Assembly: GCF_018717645.1 (NCBI RefSeq)
Contig: NZ_JAFLHG010000009.1
Span: 97,652 to 161,651, forward strand
Direction of reading: 5' to 3'
DNA: 64,000 bases
Origin: Microbacterium flavum
GTDB lineage: Bacteria > Actinomycetota > Actinomycetes > Actinomycetales > Microbacteriaceae
Shown: piece after piece, positions 17,019-27,599 of the stretch
How positions within the stretch are numbered: the stretch's first letter is position 1
How the letters are laid out: each line of letters opens with the position of its first letter
Notes under the pieces: generated by a model
Seen by the model: the letters and a program-made list of their open reading frames with translations, nothing else
What the model was told of the DNA's origin: nothing
Databases searched by the model: none
Position numbers and translations under genes: made by a program

Positions 17019-20000
17019 CGGTCACCTCCAGGATGCGGGTCCAGACGACGTCGCCGTCGGGGTCGAGCCCCTCGGCGACGGCGTCGGTACGGGTCTTCAG
17101 CACCGCGGCGTAGTCGCGCGGCAGGACGCGGACGAAGTTGTCCGCTTCGGTCTCGAAGTCTTCGAGCAGGGATGCCGCGAGCGTCGAGCCGGTCTCGGCG
17201 ACATGCTGCTCGAGCAGATCGCGGAGCATCTCGACGTCGCCCGATCCGAGCTCCAGGAGCTCGAGCTCGCCCGAGGCGAGGGCATCGCGGTTGACGAGGT
17301 CCTCGTCGAGCTTGTAGATGTACGCCGCGCCGCCCGACATCCCCGCGCCGAGGTTCCGGCCGGTCGGTCCGAGGATGACGGCGAGTCCACCCGTCATGTA
17401 CTCCAGAGCGTGGTCGCCCACGCCCTCCACGACCGCGGTCGCACCGGAGTTGCGCACGAGGAACCGCTCGCCGACGACGCCGCGCAGGAACAGGGTGCCC
17501 TGGGTCGCGCCATAGCCGATGACGTTGCCCGCGATGACGTTCTGGGAGGCGTCGAAGGAGGCATCCCGCGGCGGGCGGACGACGATCTGTCCGCCCGAGA
17601 GACCCTTGCCGACGTAGTCGTTGGAGTCTCCCTCGAGGCGGAGCGTGATGCCCGCCGGCAGGAAGGCGCCGAAGGACTGCCCCGCCGAACCGGTGAGGTT
17701 CACCTCGATCGTGCCGGCCGGGAGCCCGTGCTCGCCCTGCGCGAGGGTGACGCGGTTGCCGAGCATGGTGCCCACCGCGCGCTCCGTGTTGCGGATCGGA
17801 AGGTCGACGCGGAAGTGACCGCCGTGCGCGATCACATCCTGCGCCTGCGCGATGATCGGCACGTCGAAGTGCTTGTCGAGCTCGTGATCCTGGTCACGCG
17901 CGTGGCGACGGGGCACGTCGGACGCGAACGCGGGGCCGTCGAGGATCGGTGCGAGGTCGAGACCGCTCGCCTTCCAGTGCTCGATCGCGCCGTTCACATC
18001 CAGCAGATCGTTCCGCCCGATCGCCTCGTCGAGGGAGCGGAACCCGAGCTCGGCGAGGTATTCGCGCACCTCCTGCGCGAGGTACTGCATGAAGGTGACG
18101 ACGAACTCCGGCTTGCCGGTGAAGCGGCTGCGCAGCACGGGGTTCTGGGTGGCGACGCCCACGGGGCAGGTGTCGAGGTGGCAGACGCGCATCATGATGC
18201 ACCCCTCCACGACGAGAGCCGTCGTGGCGAACCCGTACTCCTCGGCGCCCAGCAGGGCGGCGATGATGACGTCGCGTCCCGTCTTGAGCTGGCCGTCGGC
18301 CTGGACGACGACGCGGTCGCGCATGTCGTTGAGCATGAGCGTCTGCTGGGTCTCGGCGAGGCCGAGCTCCCACGGCGTCCCCGCGTGCTTGAGCGAGTTC
18401 AACGGGCTCGCGCCGGTGCCGCCGTCATGCCCCGAGACGAGGATGACGTCGGCGAGGGCCTTGGCGGTGCCGGCCGCGACCGCGCCGATGCCCGACTGGC
18501 TCACGAGCTTGACGTGCACGCGGGCCTCGGGGTTCGCGCGCTTGAGGTCGAAGATCAGCTGCTTCAGGTCTTCGATCGAGTAGATGTCGTGGTGCGGCGG
18601 CGGCGAGATGAGGCCTACGCCGGGTGTGCCGCCGCGGGTGCGCGCGATCCACGGATAGACCTTCCCGGGGGGCAGCTGGCCGCCCTCGCCGGGCTTCGCC
18701 CCCTGAGCGAGCTTGATCTGGATGTCCTCCGCGTGTGTCAGGTACATGCTCGTGACGCCGAAGCGCCCCGAGGCGACCTGCTTGATCGCGCTGCGGCGCT
18801 CGGGGTCCAGCAGTCGCTCGACGTCCTCACCGCCCTCGCCCGTGTTCGACTTCGCACCGATTGAGTTCATCGCGATGGCGAGCGTCTCGTGCGCTTCCTT
18901 GGAGATCGATCCGTAGCTCATCGCGCCGGTCGAGAAGCGCCTGACGATGGACTCCACCGGCTCGACCTCGTCGATCGGGACCGGGGTGCGCTCCCCCGTC
19001 TTGAGGCGGAACATGCCGCGCAGCGTCTTCAGCTCCGCCGCCTGGTCGTCGACGAGCTTCGTGTACTCGCGGAAGATGTCGTACCGCCGGGCGCGCGTCG
19101 AATGCTGCAGGCGGAAGACCGTGTCCGGCGTGAACAGGTGCGGGGCGCCGTCGCGACGCCACTGGTACTCGCCGCCGGTCCACAGCCGCTCGTGGGCGCG
19201 CGCCGCTCCGTCCTCCGGGTAGGCGTAGTCGTGACGTGCCTCGTTCTCCGCCGCGATCTCGCGGATGCCGATGCCGCCGAGCTTCGTCTCGGTGCCGGTG
19301 AAGTACTTCTCAACGACGTCCTGCGACAGGCCCACCGCTTCGAACACCTGCGAGCCGGCGTACGAGGACACGGTCGAGATGCCCATCTTCGACATGATCT
19401 TCAGGACGCCCTTGCCGAGCGCGTAGATCAGGTTCTTCACGGCCTTCTCCGGCGTCACGCCGGTGATGAAGCCGGCGCGCACGAGGTACTCGACGGTCTC
19501 CATCGCGAGATACGGGTTCACGGCGGAGGCCCCGTACCCGATGAGCGTCGCGACGTGGTGCACTTCGCGCACATCGCCCGCCTCGACCACGAGTCCGACC
19601 TTCATGCGGTTCTCGCGGCGGATGAGGTGGTGGTGCACGGCGGAGAGCATGAGCAGCGACGGGATCGGGACGAGATCCTTGTTCGAGTCGCGGTCGCTCA
19701 GGATGAGGAACTCGGCGCCCTGGGCGATCGCCTCGTCGACCTCGTCGCAGATCTCGTCGAGGCGGTGTTCCAGGGCATCCGTCGTCTTGTCGAGGTGGTA
19801 GAGCCCGCGGATCGTCGCCGACCGTCGACCCGGCAGGGCCTTGTCGATGTTCTGGAGCTTGGCCAGCTCGTCGTTGTCGATCACGGGGAAGTCCAGCGTG
19901 ATCGTGCGCGTGTGGTCCGGCCCCCACTCCAGCAGGTTCCGCTCGGGACCGAGCCCGAGGGCGAGGGAGGTGACGACCTCTTCGCGGATGGAGTCGAGCG

Positions 20001-21591
20001 GCGGGTTGGTCACCTGCGCGAACTGCTGAACGAAGTAGTCGAACAGCAGGCGGGGCCGCTCGCTGAGGACGGCGATCGGCGCGTCGGAGCCCATCGCACC
20101 GAGCGGCTCGGCGCCGTTCTGCCCCATCGGGGTCAGGAGGATCCGAACCTCCTCCTCGGTGTACCCGAACGTGCGCTGGCGACGGGTGATGGAGGCGATC
20201 GGGTGGACGATGTGCTCGCGCTCGGGAAGGTCCTTGAGGCGGACGCGACCGGCATCCAGCCACTCCTGCCAGGGCTGCAGGGTGGAGAGGTCGCGCTTGA
20301 CCTCCTCGTCCTCGATGATGCGGCGCTGCGCCGTGTCGACGAGGAACATGCGTCCGGGGCGCAGGCGCCCGCGGCGCTTGATGCGCTCAGGGGCGAAGTC
20401 GAGGACGCCCGTCTCGGAGCCGATCACGACGAGTCCGTCGGTCGTCTCAGTCCAGCGTCCGGGGCGCAGCCCGTTGCGGTCGAGGGTGGCGCCCACGAGG
20501 GTGCCGTCGGTGAAGATGAGCGCGGCCGGCCCGTCCCACGGCTCCATCTGCATCGAGTGGTACTCGTAGAAGGCGCGCAGGTCGGGGTCCATATCGGCCT
20601 GCTTCTCGTAGGCCTCGGGCACCATCATCATGACCGCGTGGGGCAGGCTGCGACCGGTGAGGGTCAGCAGCTCCAGCACCTCGTCGAAGGATGCCGAGTC
20701 GCTCGCGCCCCCCGTGCAGATGGGAAGGAGCGGGCGGATGTCGCCGACCAGCTCGGACTCGAGCTGGGACTGGCGGGCGCGCATCCAGTTGCGGTTGGCG
20801 CCCACCGTGTTGATCTCGCCGTTGTGGGCGAGCATGCGCAGCGGCTGAGCGAGCGGCCACGACGGGAACGTGTTCGTGGAGTAGCGCGAGTGGACGACCG
20901 CGAGCTCCGAGGCGAAGCGCTCGTCGGAGAGGTCGGGATAGAACGGCTCGAGCTGCAGGGTCGTGACCATGCCCTTGTACCCGAGAGTGCGAGAGCTCAG
21001 CGAGACGAAGTACGCGTCGTGCTCGCGGCGGGCGCGCTTGCGCAGCCGGTAGACGCGGCGGTCGAGCTCGATCCCGCTCAGGGCCGGCGCGTCGCCGACG
21101 GCGGGGCGCGAGACGAAGAGCTGCTCGAATGCGGGCCGCGCGGCGTGCGCGAGCTTGCCGAGGTGCTCCTCCTCGGTCGGCACGTCCCGCCAGCCGAGGA
21201 CCGTGAGCCCTTCGGATGCCGCGATCGTCTCGACACCGGCCTTGACGGCCGCACGCGCCTCCTCCTCCAACGGAAGAAACGCGAGTCCGGCGGCGTACTC
21301 GCCCACGGGCGGCAGGTCGAAGTCCGTCACCTCGCGCAGGAAGGCGTCCGGCATCTGCGTGAGGATGCCCGCACCGTCGCCGGTGCCCGCATCCGAACCG
21401 ATCGCGCCACGGTGCTCGAGGTTGCGCAGAGCCTCGAGCGCGAGGGACACGATGTCGTGGCCCGGCTCGCCGCGCAGGGTCGCGACCATGGCGAGCCCAC
21501 AGGCATCCTTCTCGAATGCGGGGTTGTACATCCCTTGCTTGGCGGGGAAACCGCCGGGGATTGTCGACTCACGACGGGTACTCGGTGCCAT
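17011..21591 (-). CDS. gltB: Glutamate synthase large subunit
   Basis: Alpha subunit of glutamate synthase (1526 residues), making two glutamates from glutamine and 2-oxoglutarate. A short propeptide precedes the nucleophilic cysteine in [14 protein letters not shown] of the class II glutamine amidotransferase domain. Then come the central domain, the FMN-binding synthase domain ([33 protein letters not shown]), a cysteine cluster [13 protein letters not shown], and the C-terminal beta-helix domain with repeated glycines. ATG 21591 with GAGGACGG upstream is chosen; 24 more in-frame codons upstream do not look like family sequence. Direct repeats lie in its promoter region. Confidence 0.96.
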
Positions 21592-21643
21592 ACCAACCGT
21601 CCTCAATGATCTTGCTGAAGCTGGGGACGACGTCGGCCCGAAA

Positions 21644-21672
21644 TCAAGCAGGGTGTATGTCAAGCAGGGTGT
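21644..21672 (-). repeat. Tandem 13-base direct repeat upstream of gltB
   Basis: ACACCCTGCTTGA occurs twice in the gltB direction (21660-21672 and 21644-21656), with a period of 16 bases. The upstream copy ends in TTGACA, a -35-like hexamer. The position 53-81 bases before the gltB start fits a regulator-binding site, for instance nitrogen or carbon control. No AmtR- or GlnR-type consensus is seen. Confidence 0.5.
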
Positions 21673-21680
21673 CTAGCGTG

Positions 21681-22649
21681 TTACTTCGAGGCGACGGCGC
21701 TTGTGGCGGTGTCCGCAGCGAGCTCGGACGTCGGGGGTGCGCTGACGTCGACGAACTCGTCGGTGTTCTGTGATTGTACATTCCCGCTGCGGTTCCCCTC
21801 GCGCCCGGGCTGGTAGGGCGAGGGCTCGAGCCCCGGGTGGCGGCGCTTCTGCACGAAGAAGATGACGATGCCCACCGCGACGCCGAAGATCGCGGCCCAC
21901 ACGTTGGTGCGAAGGCCGAAGAAGACCTCGCTCGGGTCGATGCGGATCGACTCCCACACGATGCGGCCCGCGCCGTACCAGATGAGATAGAGAGCGAACA
22001 GCCGCCCCCACTGCAGGGTGAAGCGCTTCCCGGCCCAGAGGAGGAAGAGGACGCCGAGGCTGTTCCAGATGACCTCGTAGAGGAACGTCGGGTGGAAGAG
22101 CGTGCCCTCGGGAAGTCCCGCGGGCCATGCCGGGTTCGGGTAGGCGATCTCGAGGCCCCAGGGGAGGTTCGTGGGGAGGCCGTAGAGCTCCTGGTTGAAC
22201 CAGTTGCCGAAGCGCCCGAGCGCCTGCGCGAGCAGCAGTCCCGGAGCGAGGGCGTCGGCGAAGGTCCAGAAGCGGATACCGGTCCACTTGCAGCCGAGCC
22301 AGGCGCCGATCGCACCGCCGATGAGGGCGCCGAAGATGGCGATGCCGCCCTCCCAGATGCGGAAGATCGCCCAGATGTCCTTGCCCTCGCCGAAGTAGAA
22401 CCCCCAGTGGGTGACGACGTGGAAGATGCGGGCGCCGATGATGGCGAGCGGCACCGCGATGAGGCAGATGTCGATCACGACCCACGGCTCGGCGCCGCGC
22501 GCGGTCAGACGGCGGTTCGTCAGGAACGCCGCGACCACGATGCCCGTGAGGATGCACAGGGCGTAGAAGTGGATCGTCAGCGGCCCGACCTGGAACGAGC
22601 TGATCGGCGGGCTGGGAATCGACGCGGCGACGGAAAGGGAGGCAAGCAC
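21681..22649 (-). CDS. lgt: Prolipoprotein diacylglyceryl transferase
   Basis: Integral membrane enzyme (322 residues) that attaches diacylglycerol from phosphatidylglycerol to lipobox cysteines. About seven helices are visible. The Lgt signature lies in LGRFGNWFNQELYGLPT, with the arginine, asparagine and glutamate essential in the family; HPTFLYEVIWN and GRIVWESIRIDPSE are also conserved. The last 50 residues are a polar, non-conserved tail. The GTG start at 22649 is chosen because a leaderless -10 box lies seven bases upstream. The position directly after trpA is the classic actinobacterial order. Confidence 0.93.
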   Translation of the reverse strand: MLASLSVAASIPSPPISSFQVGPLTIHFYALCILTGIVVAAFLTNRRLTARGAEPWVVIDICLIAVPLAIIGARIFHVVTHWGFYFGEGKDIWAIFRIWEGGIAIFGALIGGAIGAWLGCKWTGIRFWTFADALAPGLLLAQALGRFGNWFNQELYGLPTNLPWGLEIAYPNPAWPAGLPEGTLFHPTFLYEVIWNSLGVLFLLWAGKRFTLQWGRLFALYLIWYGAGRIVWESIRIDPSEVFFGLRTNVWAAIFGVAVGIVIFFVQKRRHPGLEPSPYQPGREGNRSGNVQSQNTDEFVDVSAPPTSELAADTATSAVASK

Positions 22650-22656
22650 GAGGGGA

Positions 22657-22662
22657 AGTCTA
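22657..22662 (-). promoter_or_regulatory. Leaderless -10 box of lgt, overlapping the trpA stop codon
   Basis: TAGACT, seven bases, then GTG at 22649. The first three bases are the TAG stop of trpA. Confidence 0.62.
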
Positions 22663-23451
22663 CTTCGACGCCCGAGCGGTCCCCGCGGCCAGCGCGCGCG
22701 CCTCGGCCGCGAGCCCGTCGATGCCGCCGTCGCGCAGCGCGCGCACGAGGGCGGTGCCGACGATCGCGCCGTCCGCGTACTCCACCACCCCGGCGACCTG
22801 GTCGGGGGTGGAGATGCCGATTCCGACGCACGCGTTCTCGACGCCGTGCTCGCGCAGGCGCGCGACGAGGGTGCGGGCGGCGGCATCCAATTCGGCGCGC
22901 TCCCCCGTGATCCCCATCGTCGAGACCGTGTACACGAAGCCGGTCGAGGCGCGCGCGATGGTCGCAAGCCGTTCGTCGGTCGAGGTCGGCGCCGCGAGGA
23001 ACACGCGGTCAAGGCCCGTGCGCTCCGACGCTGCGATCCACTCGGCGGCCGCATCGGGTGTGATGTCGGGGGTGATGAGGCCGGCGCCGCCGGCTGCGAC
23101 CAGCTCGTCGGCGTAGCGGTCCACGCCGTACTGCAGGACCGGGTTCCAATACGTCATGACGAGGATCGGGACGTCGACGCGCGCGGCGATCTCCCGCACG
23201 GCGGTGAACGTGTCGCGAAGGCGGAAACCCGCCGCCAGGGCCGCCTGAGTGGCCTCCTGGATGACCGGGCCGTCCATCACGGGGTCGGAATACGGCGGCC
23301 CGAGCTCGAGGACGTCGGCGCCCGCCTCGGCGAGGGCGACCGCGGCGTCGATCGAGGTCTGGAGGTCGGGATAGCCGAGAGGCAGATACCCGACGAACGC
23401 GCCACGCCCGGCCGCGCGGGCGGCCGCGATGGCGTCGTGGACCCGGCTCAC
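22660..23451 (-). CDS. trpA: Tryptophan synthase alpha subunit
   Basis: Cleaves indole-3-glycerol phosphate to indole, which passes to TrpB. The 263 residues form a TIM barrel with the catalytic acids in [18 protein letters not shown] (glutamate of LELG and aspartate of MDG). GYLPLGYPD is the actinobacterial form of the first loop. The GTG start at 23451 overlaps the trpB stop as GTGA, so the pair is translationally coupled, matching the alpha-beta complex. An in-frame extension further upstream lies within trpB and has no family similarity. Confidence 0.96.
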   Translation of the reverse strand: MSRVHDAIAAARAAGRGAFVGYLPLGYPDLQTSIDAAVALAEAGADVLELGPPYSDPVMDGPVIQEATQAALAAGFRLRDTFTAVREIAARVDVPILVMTYWNPVLQYGVDRYADELVAAGGAGLITPDITPDAAAEWIAASERTGLDRVFLAAPTSTDERLATIARASTGFVYTVSTMGITGERAELDAAARTLVARLREHGVENACVGIGISTPDQVAGVVEYADGAIVGTALVRALRDGGIDGLAAEARALAAGTARASK

Positions 23452-24713
23452 AGCTCGGTCCCCTCGCCCTTGGCGCCGTCGGCCGGCGGGGGGCTCTGCA
23501 CGGGATCCGCCCCCTCGTCGTACAGGCCGAACCACTGCGCCGCGGTGTCCATGTCCTTATCGCCGCGACCGGAGAGGCTCACGGCGATGATGGCATCCGG
23601 ACCCAGCTCGCGCCCGATCCGGAGGGCGCCGGCGAGGGCGTGCGCGGACTCGATCGCCGGGATGATGCCCTCGGTGCGGCTCAGCAGGCGCAGCGCGTCC
23701 ATCGCCTCGGCGTCGGTGGCCGGGATGTACTCCGCGCGCCCGATGTCGGAGAGCCAGGCGTGCTCGGGGCCGACGCCGGGGTAGTCGAGCCCGGCGGAGA
23801 TCGAGTGCGATTCGATCGTCTGGCCGTCCTCGTCCTGCAGGACGTACGTCTTCGCGCCGTGGAGCACACCCGGACGCCCGCGTTCGATCGATGCCGCGTG
23901 CTGATCCGTGTCGACGCCGTCTCCGGCCGCCTCGACGCCGTACAGCTTCACGTCCTCGTCGTCGAGGAAGGCATCGAACATGCCGATCGCGTTCGACCCG
24001 CCGCCGACGCACGCGACGACGGCGTCAGGGAGCCGTCCGGTCTCGTTGAGCAGCTGCTCGCGGGCCTCCTCCGAGATGATCTTCTGGAAGTCGCGCACCA
24101 TCGCCGGGAACGGATGCGGGCCGGCCGCCGTGCCGAAGATGTAGTTCGTCGTCTCGACCGAGGCCACCCAGTCGCGGTAGGCCTCGTTGATGGCATCCTT
24201 CAGCGTCCGCGATCCGGTCGTGACGGGCACGACCTCCGCGCCGAGGAGGCGCATGCGCGCGACGTTGAGGGCCTGGCGCTCGGTGTCGACCTCGCCCATG
24301 TAGATCGTGCACTCGAAGCCGAACAGGGCGGCGGCGGTGGCCGTCGCGACGCCGTGCTGGCCGGCGCCCGTCTCGGCGATCACGCGGGTCTTGCCCAGGC
24401 GCCGGGTGAGCAGCGCCTGGCCGAGCACATTGTTGATCTTGTGCGAGCCGGTGTGGTTCAGGTCTTCGCGCTTGAGGAAGACCCGCGCGCCCCCGGCGTG
24501 CTCGGCGAACCTCTGCACCTCGGTGAGCGCGGACGGCCGCCCGGCGTACGAGTGCAGCAGCGCGGTCAGCTCGGCGGCGAAGGCCGGATCGACCTTCGCC
24601 GCGTCGTACTCTGCCGTCAGCTCGTCGATCGCGGCGATGAGCGACTCGGGCATGTAGCGCCCGCCGAACTCGCCGAAGAAGGGGCCGTGCTCATCGCGCA
24701 GGCTCGTGGTCAC
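23448..24713 (-). CDS. trpB: Tryptophan synthase beta subunit
   Basis: PLP enzyme of 421 residues that condenses indole and serine to tryptophan. The PLP lysine is in [15 protein letters not shown] near residue 95, [19 protein letters not shown] is the indole-binding and catalytic glutamate region, and [10 protein letters not shown] is the phosphate-binding loop. The start is GTG at 24713, overlapping the trpC stop as GTGA. The sequence is a standard TrpB1, not the TrpB2 type. Confidence 0.97.
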   Translation of the reverse strand: MTTSLRDEHGPFFGEFGGRYMPESLIAAIDELTAEYDAAKVDPAFAAELTALLHSYAGRPSALTEVQRFAEHAGGARVFLKREDLNHTGSHKINNVLGQALLTRRLGKTRVIAETGAGQHGVATATAAALFGFECTIYMGEVDTERQALNVARMRLLGAEVVPVTTGSRTLKDAINEAYRDWVASVETTNYIFGTAAGPHPFPAMVRDFQKIISEEAREQLLNETGRLPDAVVACVGGGSNAIGMFDAFLDDEDVKLYGVEAAGDGVDTDQHAASIERGRPGVLHGAKTYVLQDEDGQTIESHSISAGLDYPGVGPEHAWLSDIGRAEYIPATDAEAMDALRLLSRTEGIIPAIESAHALAGALRIGRELGPDAIIAVSLSGRGDKDMDTAAQWFGLYDEGADPVQSPPPADGAKGEGTEL

Positions 24714-25519
24714 GTCGACTCGATTCGCTCACTCGGTACGGGCATGGATCCGGCCTCCAGGAAGGCATGCAGGGTGGTCACCGGATCGTTCGTCACCAGC
24801 GCCTCGCCCACGAGCACGACGTCGGCGCCCGCGCGACGGTAGTGCGCGACGTCGGCGGGGGCGAGCACGGCGGACTCCGCGATCTTCACGGCGTCCGCCG
24901 GGAAGTGCTCGGCCAGCGAGCCGAAGAGGTCGCGGTCGAGTTCGAAGGTGGAGAGGTTGCGGGCGTTCACGCCGATGAGCCGAGCGCCGAGGTCGCCGGC
25001 ACGGTCGAGCTCGTCGCGCGAGTGCGTCTCGACGAGCGGCGTCATCCCGAGATCGAGGACGAGACCGTGGAGCTCACGCAGAAGGGGCTGCTCGAGCGCC
25101 GCGACGATGAGGAGGACGAGGTCTGCGCCGGATGCCCGGGCCTCGAGCACCTGGTACGGCGTCGCGATGAAGTCCTTGCGCAGCACGGGCACCGAGACGC
25201 GGGCCTTCACCGCTTCGAGGTCGGCGAGAGAGCCCTTGAACTTCCGGCCCTCGGTGAGGACGGAGATCGCCGAGGCGCCCCCGTTCTCGTAGCGCGCCGC
25301 TTGGAGGGCGGGGTCGGGGATGTCGGCGAGGTCGCCGCGCGACGGGCTCGCGCGCTTGACCTCCGCGATGATCTTCACGCGATCGGCGGGGGCGAGGGCA
25401 GCGAGGGCGTCGAGCGCCGGCGCCTGAGCGAGCGCGTCGCGCTCCACGTCGGCGAGCGGTCGGGCCGCGGCGCGGGCCTCGGCATCCTCCACCGCGCCGG
25501 CGGTGAGGCCTGCCAGCAT
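24710..25519 (-). CDS. trpC: Indole-3-glycerol phosphate synthase
   Basis: Monofunctional TIM-barrel enzyme of 269 residues that decarboxylates and cyclises CdRP to indole-3-glycerol phosphate. Catalytic segments are [13 protein letters not shown] (lysine and glutamate of strand 1), [12 protein letters not shown] (lysine of strand 3) and [26 protein letters not shown] carries the strand 7 glutamate. ATG at 25519 lies only two bases after the HGxxPAAW stop; the stop overlaps trpB. Not fused to TrpF, as usual in Actinobacteria. Confidence 0.96.
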   Translation of the reverse strand: MLAGLTAGAVEDAEARAAARPLADVERDALAQAPALDALAALAPADRVKIIAEVKRASPSRGDLADIPDPALQAARYENGGASAISVLTEGRKFKGSLADLEAVKARVSVPVLRKDFIATPYQVLEARASGADLVLLIVAALEQPLLRELHGLVLDLGMTPLVETHSRDELDRAGDLGARLIGVNARNLSTFELDRDLFGSLAEHFPADAVKIAESAVLAPADVAHYRRAGADVVLVGEALVTNDPVTTLHAFLEAGSMPVPSERIEST

Positions 25520-25521
25520 GA

Positions 25522-25749
25522 TCAGTGCTGCTTCGGCTTGTACTTGTCGCCGTAGGCGCCGTAGCCGGCCTTGGCCATGGCCCAGCCGACGATCGCGCCG
25601 ACGACCAGCAGACCGGCGGAGGCCCAGACGAGCACCGGCATGTCGAACCAGAAGAACACCGTGCCGAGCGTCACCGCCAGGAGCATGATCACAACGGCGG
25701 TCCAGGCGGCCGGGGAGTGTCCGTGGCCGGGGTCGTCGATGCTGCTCAT
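25522..25749 (-). CDS. HGxxPAAW-motif small membrane protein
   Basis: Protein of 75 residues with the defining motif HGHSPAAWTAV followed by two membrane helices (about residues 15-33 and 38-57) and a basic C-terminus (GDKYKPKQH). It belongs to a family of unknown function found almost only in actinobacterial trp operons between the TrpP-like gene and trpC, exactly as here. The ATG at 25749 has the ribosome-binding site AGAAGGAG. A link to tryptophan synthesis or transport is inferred only from this conserved place. Confidence 0.85.
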   Translation of the reverse strand: MSSIDDPGHGHSPAAWTAVVIMLLAVTLGTVFFWFDMPVLVWASAGLLVVGAIVGWAMAKAGYGAYGDKYKPKQH

Positions 25750-25792
25750 GATTCTCCTTCTGCCGAAAAGGCGTGGGGCGGGTGCGCTCCCC

Positions 25793-25798
25793 AGTCTA
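25793..25798 (-). promoter_or_regulatory. Internal trp-operon -10 box, overlapping the TrpP-like stop codon
   Basis: TAGACT, starting with the TAG stop of the TrpP-like gene, about 44 bases before the HGxxPAAW ATG. It could drive the HGxxPAAW-trpC-trpB-trpA part independently of hisI. The leader between carries no run of Trp codons, so no attenuator is seen. Confidence 0.45.
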
Positions 25799-26407
25799 GC
25801 GGGCGGTGGGATCGTCTCCGTGCGACAGATCGTCCCACGAATCGATCGCCCGGTCGCGAGTGGCGTCGTGCGGGCGCGCGCCGGCCGACACGTGCTCGCT
25901 CGCGCCCTCGCGTTCGTAGCGGCGGCCGCCCGCGCGCCACCGGTGCGCGGTGACGAGCGTGAACACCCCGCCGGCCAGGATGAGAAGGCCCGCGACGGCC
26001 GCGGCGAACGGCCACGCGGAGCCGGTGATCCCCTCGACGAGGTCGCCGATCGCCTTCGCCCCGGAGAGGCCCGTCGACGTGGTCACGACGGAGGCGACCG
26101 CGTCCACGGGGTGCTGGGTCCCGACACGCACGGCGCCGATGAGGAGGGCCGCGCCGATGACGAGGGCGAGGATGCCGAAGGCGTACCGCAGCACCCGCCC
26201 GACCACCGTGAGGGCCAGACCGAGGGCGAGCGCGGCGAGGCTCAGCGGCGCCAGCAGCGGCATCGCCGCCGCGCCGGAGACGGGCAGCGGCTCGGTCGCG
26301 CCCGCGCGCAGGGTGACCTCGAGCCAGGTCTGGGTGGAGGAGACGATGGCGATCGCTCCCCCGAGGACGATCGCCAGGACGGCCAGGACGCGGGCGCGAG
26401 CGATCAT
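25796..26407 (-). CDS. Trp biosynthesis-associated membrane protein (TrpP-like)
   Basis: Membrane protein of 203 residues with about four helices (N-terminal [18 protein letters not shown], two in the middle, [14 protein letters not shown]) and a hydrophilic C-terminal tail of 40 residues. It matches the Trp-operon membrane protein family of Actinobacteria; biochemical function unknown. The ATG at 26407 overlaps the hisI stop as ATGA. In related genomes trpE usually stands between hisI and this gene; here nothing is left of it. Confidence 0.78.
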   Translation of the reverse strand: MIARARVLAVLAIVLGGAIAIVSSTQTWLEVTLRAGATEPLPVSGAAAMPLLAPLSLAALALGLALTVVGRVLRYAFGILALVIGAALLIGAVRVGTQHPVDAVASVVTTSTGLSGAKAIGDLVEGITGSAWPFAAAVAGLLILAGGVFTLVTAHRWRAGGRRYEREGASEHVSAGARPHDATRDRAIDSWDDLSHGDDPTAR

Positions 26408-26838
26408 GATGCGGACCGTGCGTCGCCGGGGTGCCCCTCGACGGGCGCGAGGTCGTCGGCGTCGAAGCAGGTCCGATCCCCGGTGTGGCAGGCGGCGCCG
26501 ATCTGCTCGACGCTGATGAGCAGCGTGTCGCCGTCGCAGTCCAGGCGTGCGCCCTTGACGTACTGCGCGTGGCCCGAGGTGTCGCCCTTGCGCCAGTACT
26601 CCCGCCGTGAGCGGGACCAGAACGTGACGCGCCCCTCGGTGAGCGTGCGACGGAGCGCCTCGGCATCCATCCACCCGAGCATGAGCACGTCGCGGGTGTC
26701 GTGCTGCTGGATGATCGCGGGGACGAGGCCGTCGGCGTTCCAGGACACGCGCCCCTCGACGAGCTCGGGGGCCGGGGTCGGCGCGGGGGCCGGGGTCGGC
26801 GCGGGGAGCGGGGTCGGCGCGGAGGTGGGGTCGCTCAT
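26404..26838 (-). CDS. hisI: Phosphoribosyl-AMP cyclohydrolase
   Basis: Third step of histidine synthesis, opening the adenine ring of PR-AMP. The 144-residue protein has the metal-binding core LDCDGDTLL with CHTGDRTCF downstream, and [18 protein letters not shown] in between. The N-terminus is unusual: a proline/alanine/threonine repeat (about residues 7-24) encoded by three 18-base units, followed by PELVEG encoded by a palindromic repeat (26752-26771). Neither belongs to the enzyme fold, which begins near residue 31. The ATG overlaps the hisF stop; the TGA overlaps the TrpP-like start. Confidence 0.93.
   Translation of the reverse strand: MSDPTSAPTPLPAPTPAPAPTPAPELVEGRVSWNADGLVPAIIQQHDTRDVLMLGWMDAEALRRTLTEGRVTFWSRSRREYWRKGDTSGHAQYVKGARLDCDGDTLLISVEQIGAACHTGDRTCFDADDLAPVEGHPGDARSAS
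26752..26771. repeat. REP-like palindromic repeat inside hisI
   Basis: CCCCTCGACGAGCTCGGGG (26752-26770) is identical over 19 bases to the core of the third intergenic repeat at 50748-50766. Here it lies within the hisI reading frame and encodes PELVEG. Confidence 0.7.
26772..26825. repeat. Three 18-base tandem repeats in the hisI N-terminus
   Basis: Units at 26772-26789, 26790-26807 and 26808-26825, each built on CGGGGTCGGCGCGG, with small differences in the third. The period of 18 keeps the frame and encodes repeated Pro-Ala-Pro-Thr-Pro-Ala. Confidence 0.8.
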
Positions 26839-27599
26839 GCGCGCACCTCGATGCCGTCCGCGACGAGCGCGTCCTTCACATCGCCGATCGTGAGCTGCCC
26901 GGAGTGGAAGACGGATGCCGCGAGCACGGCGTCGGCGCCGGCGTGGATCGCCGGAGCGAAGTCCCCCACCGCGCCCGCTCCCCCGGAGGCGATCACCGGG
27001 ACCGAGGAGATCTCACGCATCAGCGCGACGAGCTCGAGGTCGAAGCCGTCCTTGGTGCCGTCGGCGTCGATCGAGTTGACGAGCAGCTCGCCCGCACCGC
27101 GGTCGATGGCCTCGCACGCCCAGTCGAGCGCGTCGAGCGCGGTCAGCGTGCGTCCGCCGTGCGTCGTGACGACGAAGCCCGAGTGGGTGCCGGGCGCGCG
27201 CTTGACGTCGAGCGACAGGACGAGCACCTGCGCACCGAAGCGGTCGGCGATCTCTCCCACGAGAGCCGGGCGCGCGATCGCCGCCGAGTTGACGCCGACC
27301 TTGTCCGCACCGACCGCGAGAAGGCGCGCCACGTCGTCGGCCGAGCGCACTCCCCCGCCCACCGTCAGGGGGATGAAGACCTCTTCGGCGGTGCGGCGGA
27401 CGACGTCGTACGTCGTCGCGCGGTCATCGACCGTCGCGGTCACGTCGAGGAAGGTCAGCTCGTCCGCCCCCTGCGCGAAGTACAGCGCGGCGAGTTCCAC
27501 AGGATCGCCCATGTCGCGCAGGTTCTCGAAGTTCACGCCCTTCACGACGCGCCCCGCGGCGACGTCGAGGCACGGGATGACCCGACGGGCGAGGGTCAT
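26835..27599 (-). CDS. hisF: Imidazole glycerol phosphate synthase subunit HisF
   Basis: Cyclase subunit of IGP synthase, making IGP and AICAR from PRFAR and the ammonia supplied by HisH (not in this window). The 254-residue TIM barrel has the general acid-base aspartates in [16 protein letters not shown] near residue 11 and [12 protein letters not shown] near residue 130 onwards, and phosphate-binding loops GGGVRS and ASGGAG. ATG at 27599 overlaps the hisG stop by one base (TGATG); the stop overlaps the hisI start. Confidence 0.97.
   Translation of the reverse strand: MTLARRVIPCLDVAAGRVVKGVNFENLRDMGDPVELAALYFAQGADELTFLDVTATVDDRATTYDVVRRTAEEVFIPLTVGGGVRSADDVARLLAVGADKVGVNSAAIARPALVGEIADRFGAQVLVLSLDVKRAPGTHSGFVVTTHGGRTLTALDALDWACEAIDRGAGELLVNSIDADGTKDGFDLELVALMREISSVPVIASGGAGAVGDFAPAIHAGADAVLAASVFHSGQLTIGDVKDALVADGIEVRA

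Noticed and set aside
25750..25795. trp attenuator leader peptide
   Set aside because: No short frame with adjacent Trp codons and no terminator/antiterminator pair between the TrpP-like and HGxxPAAW genes.
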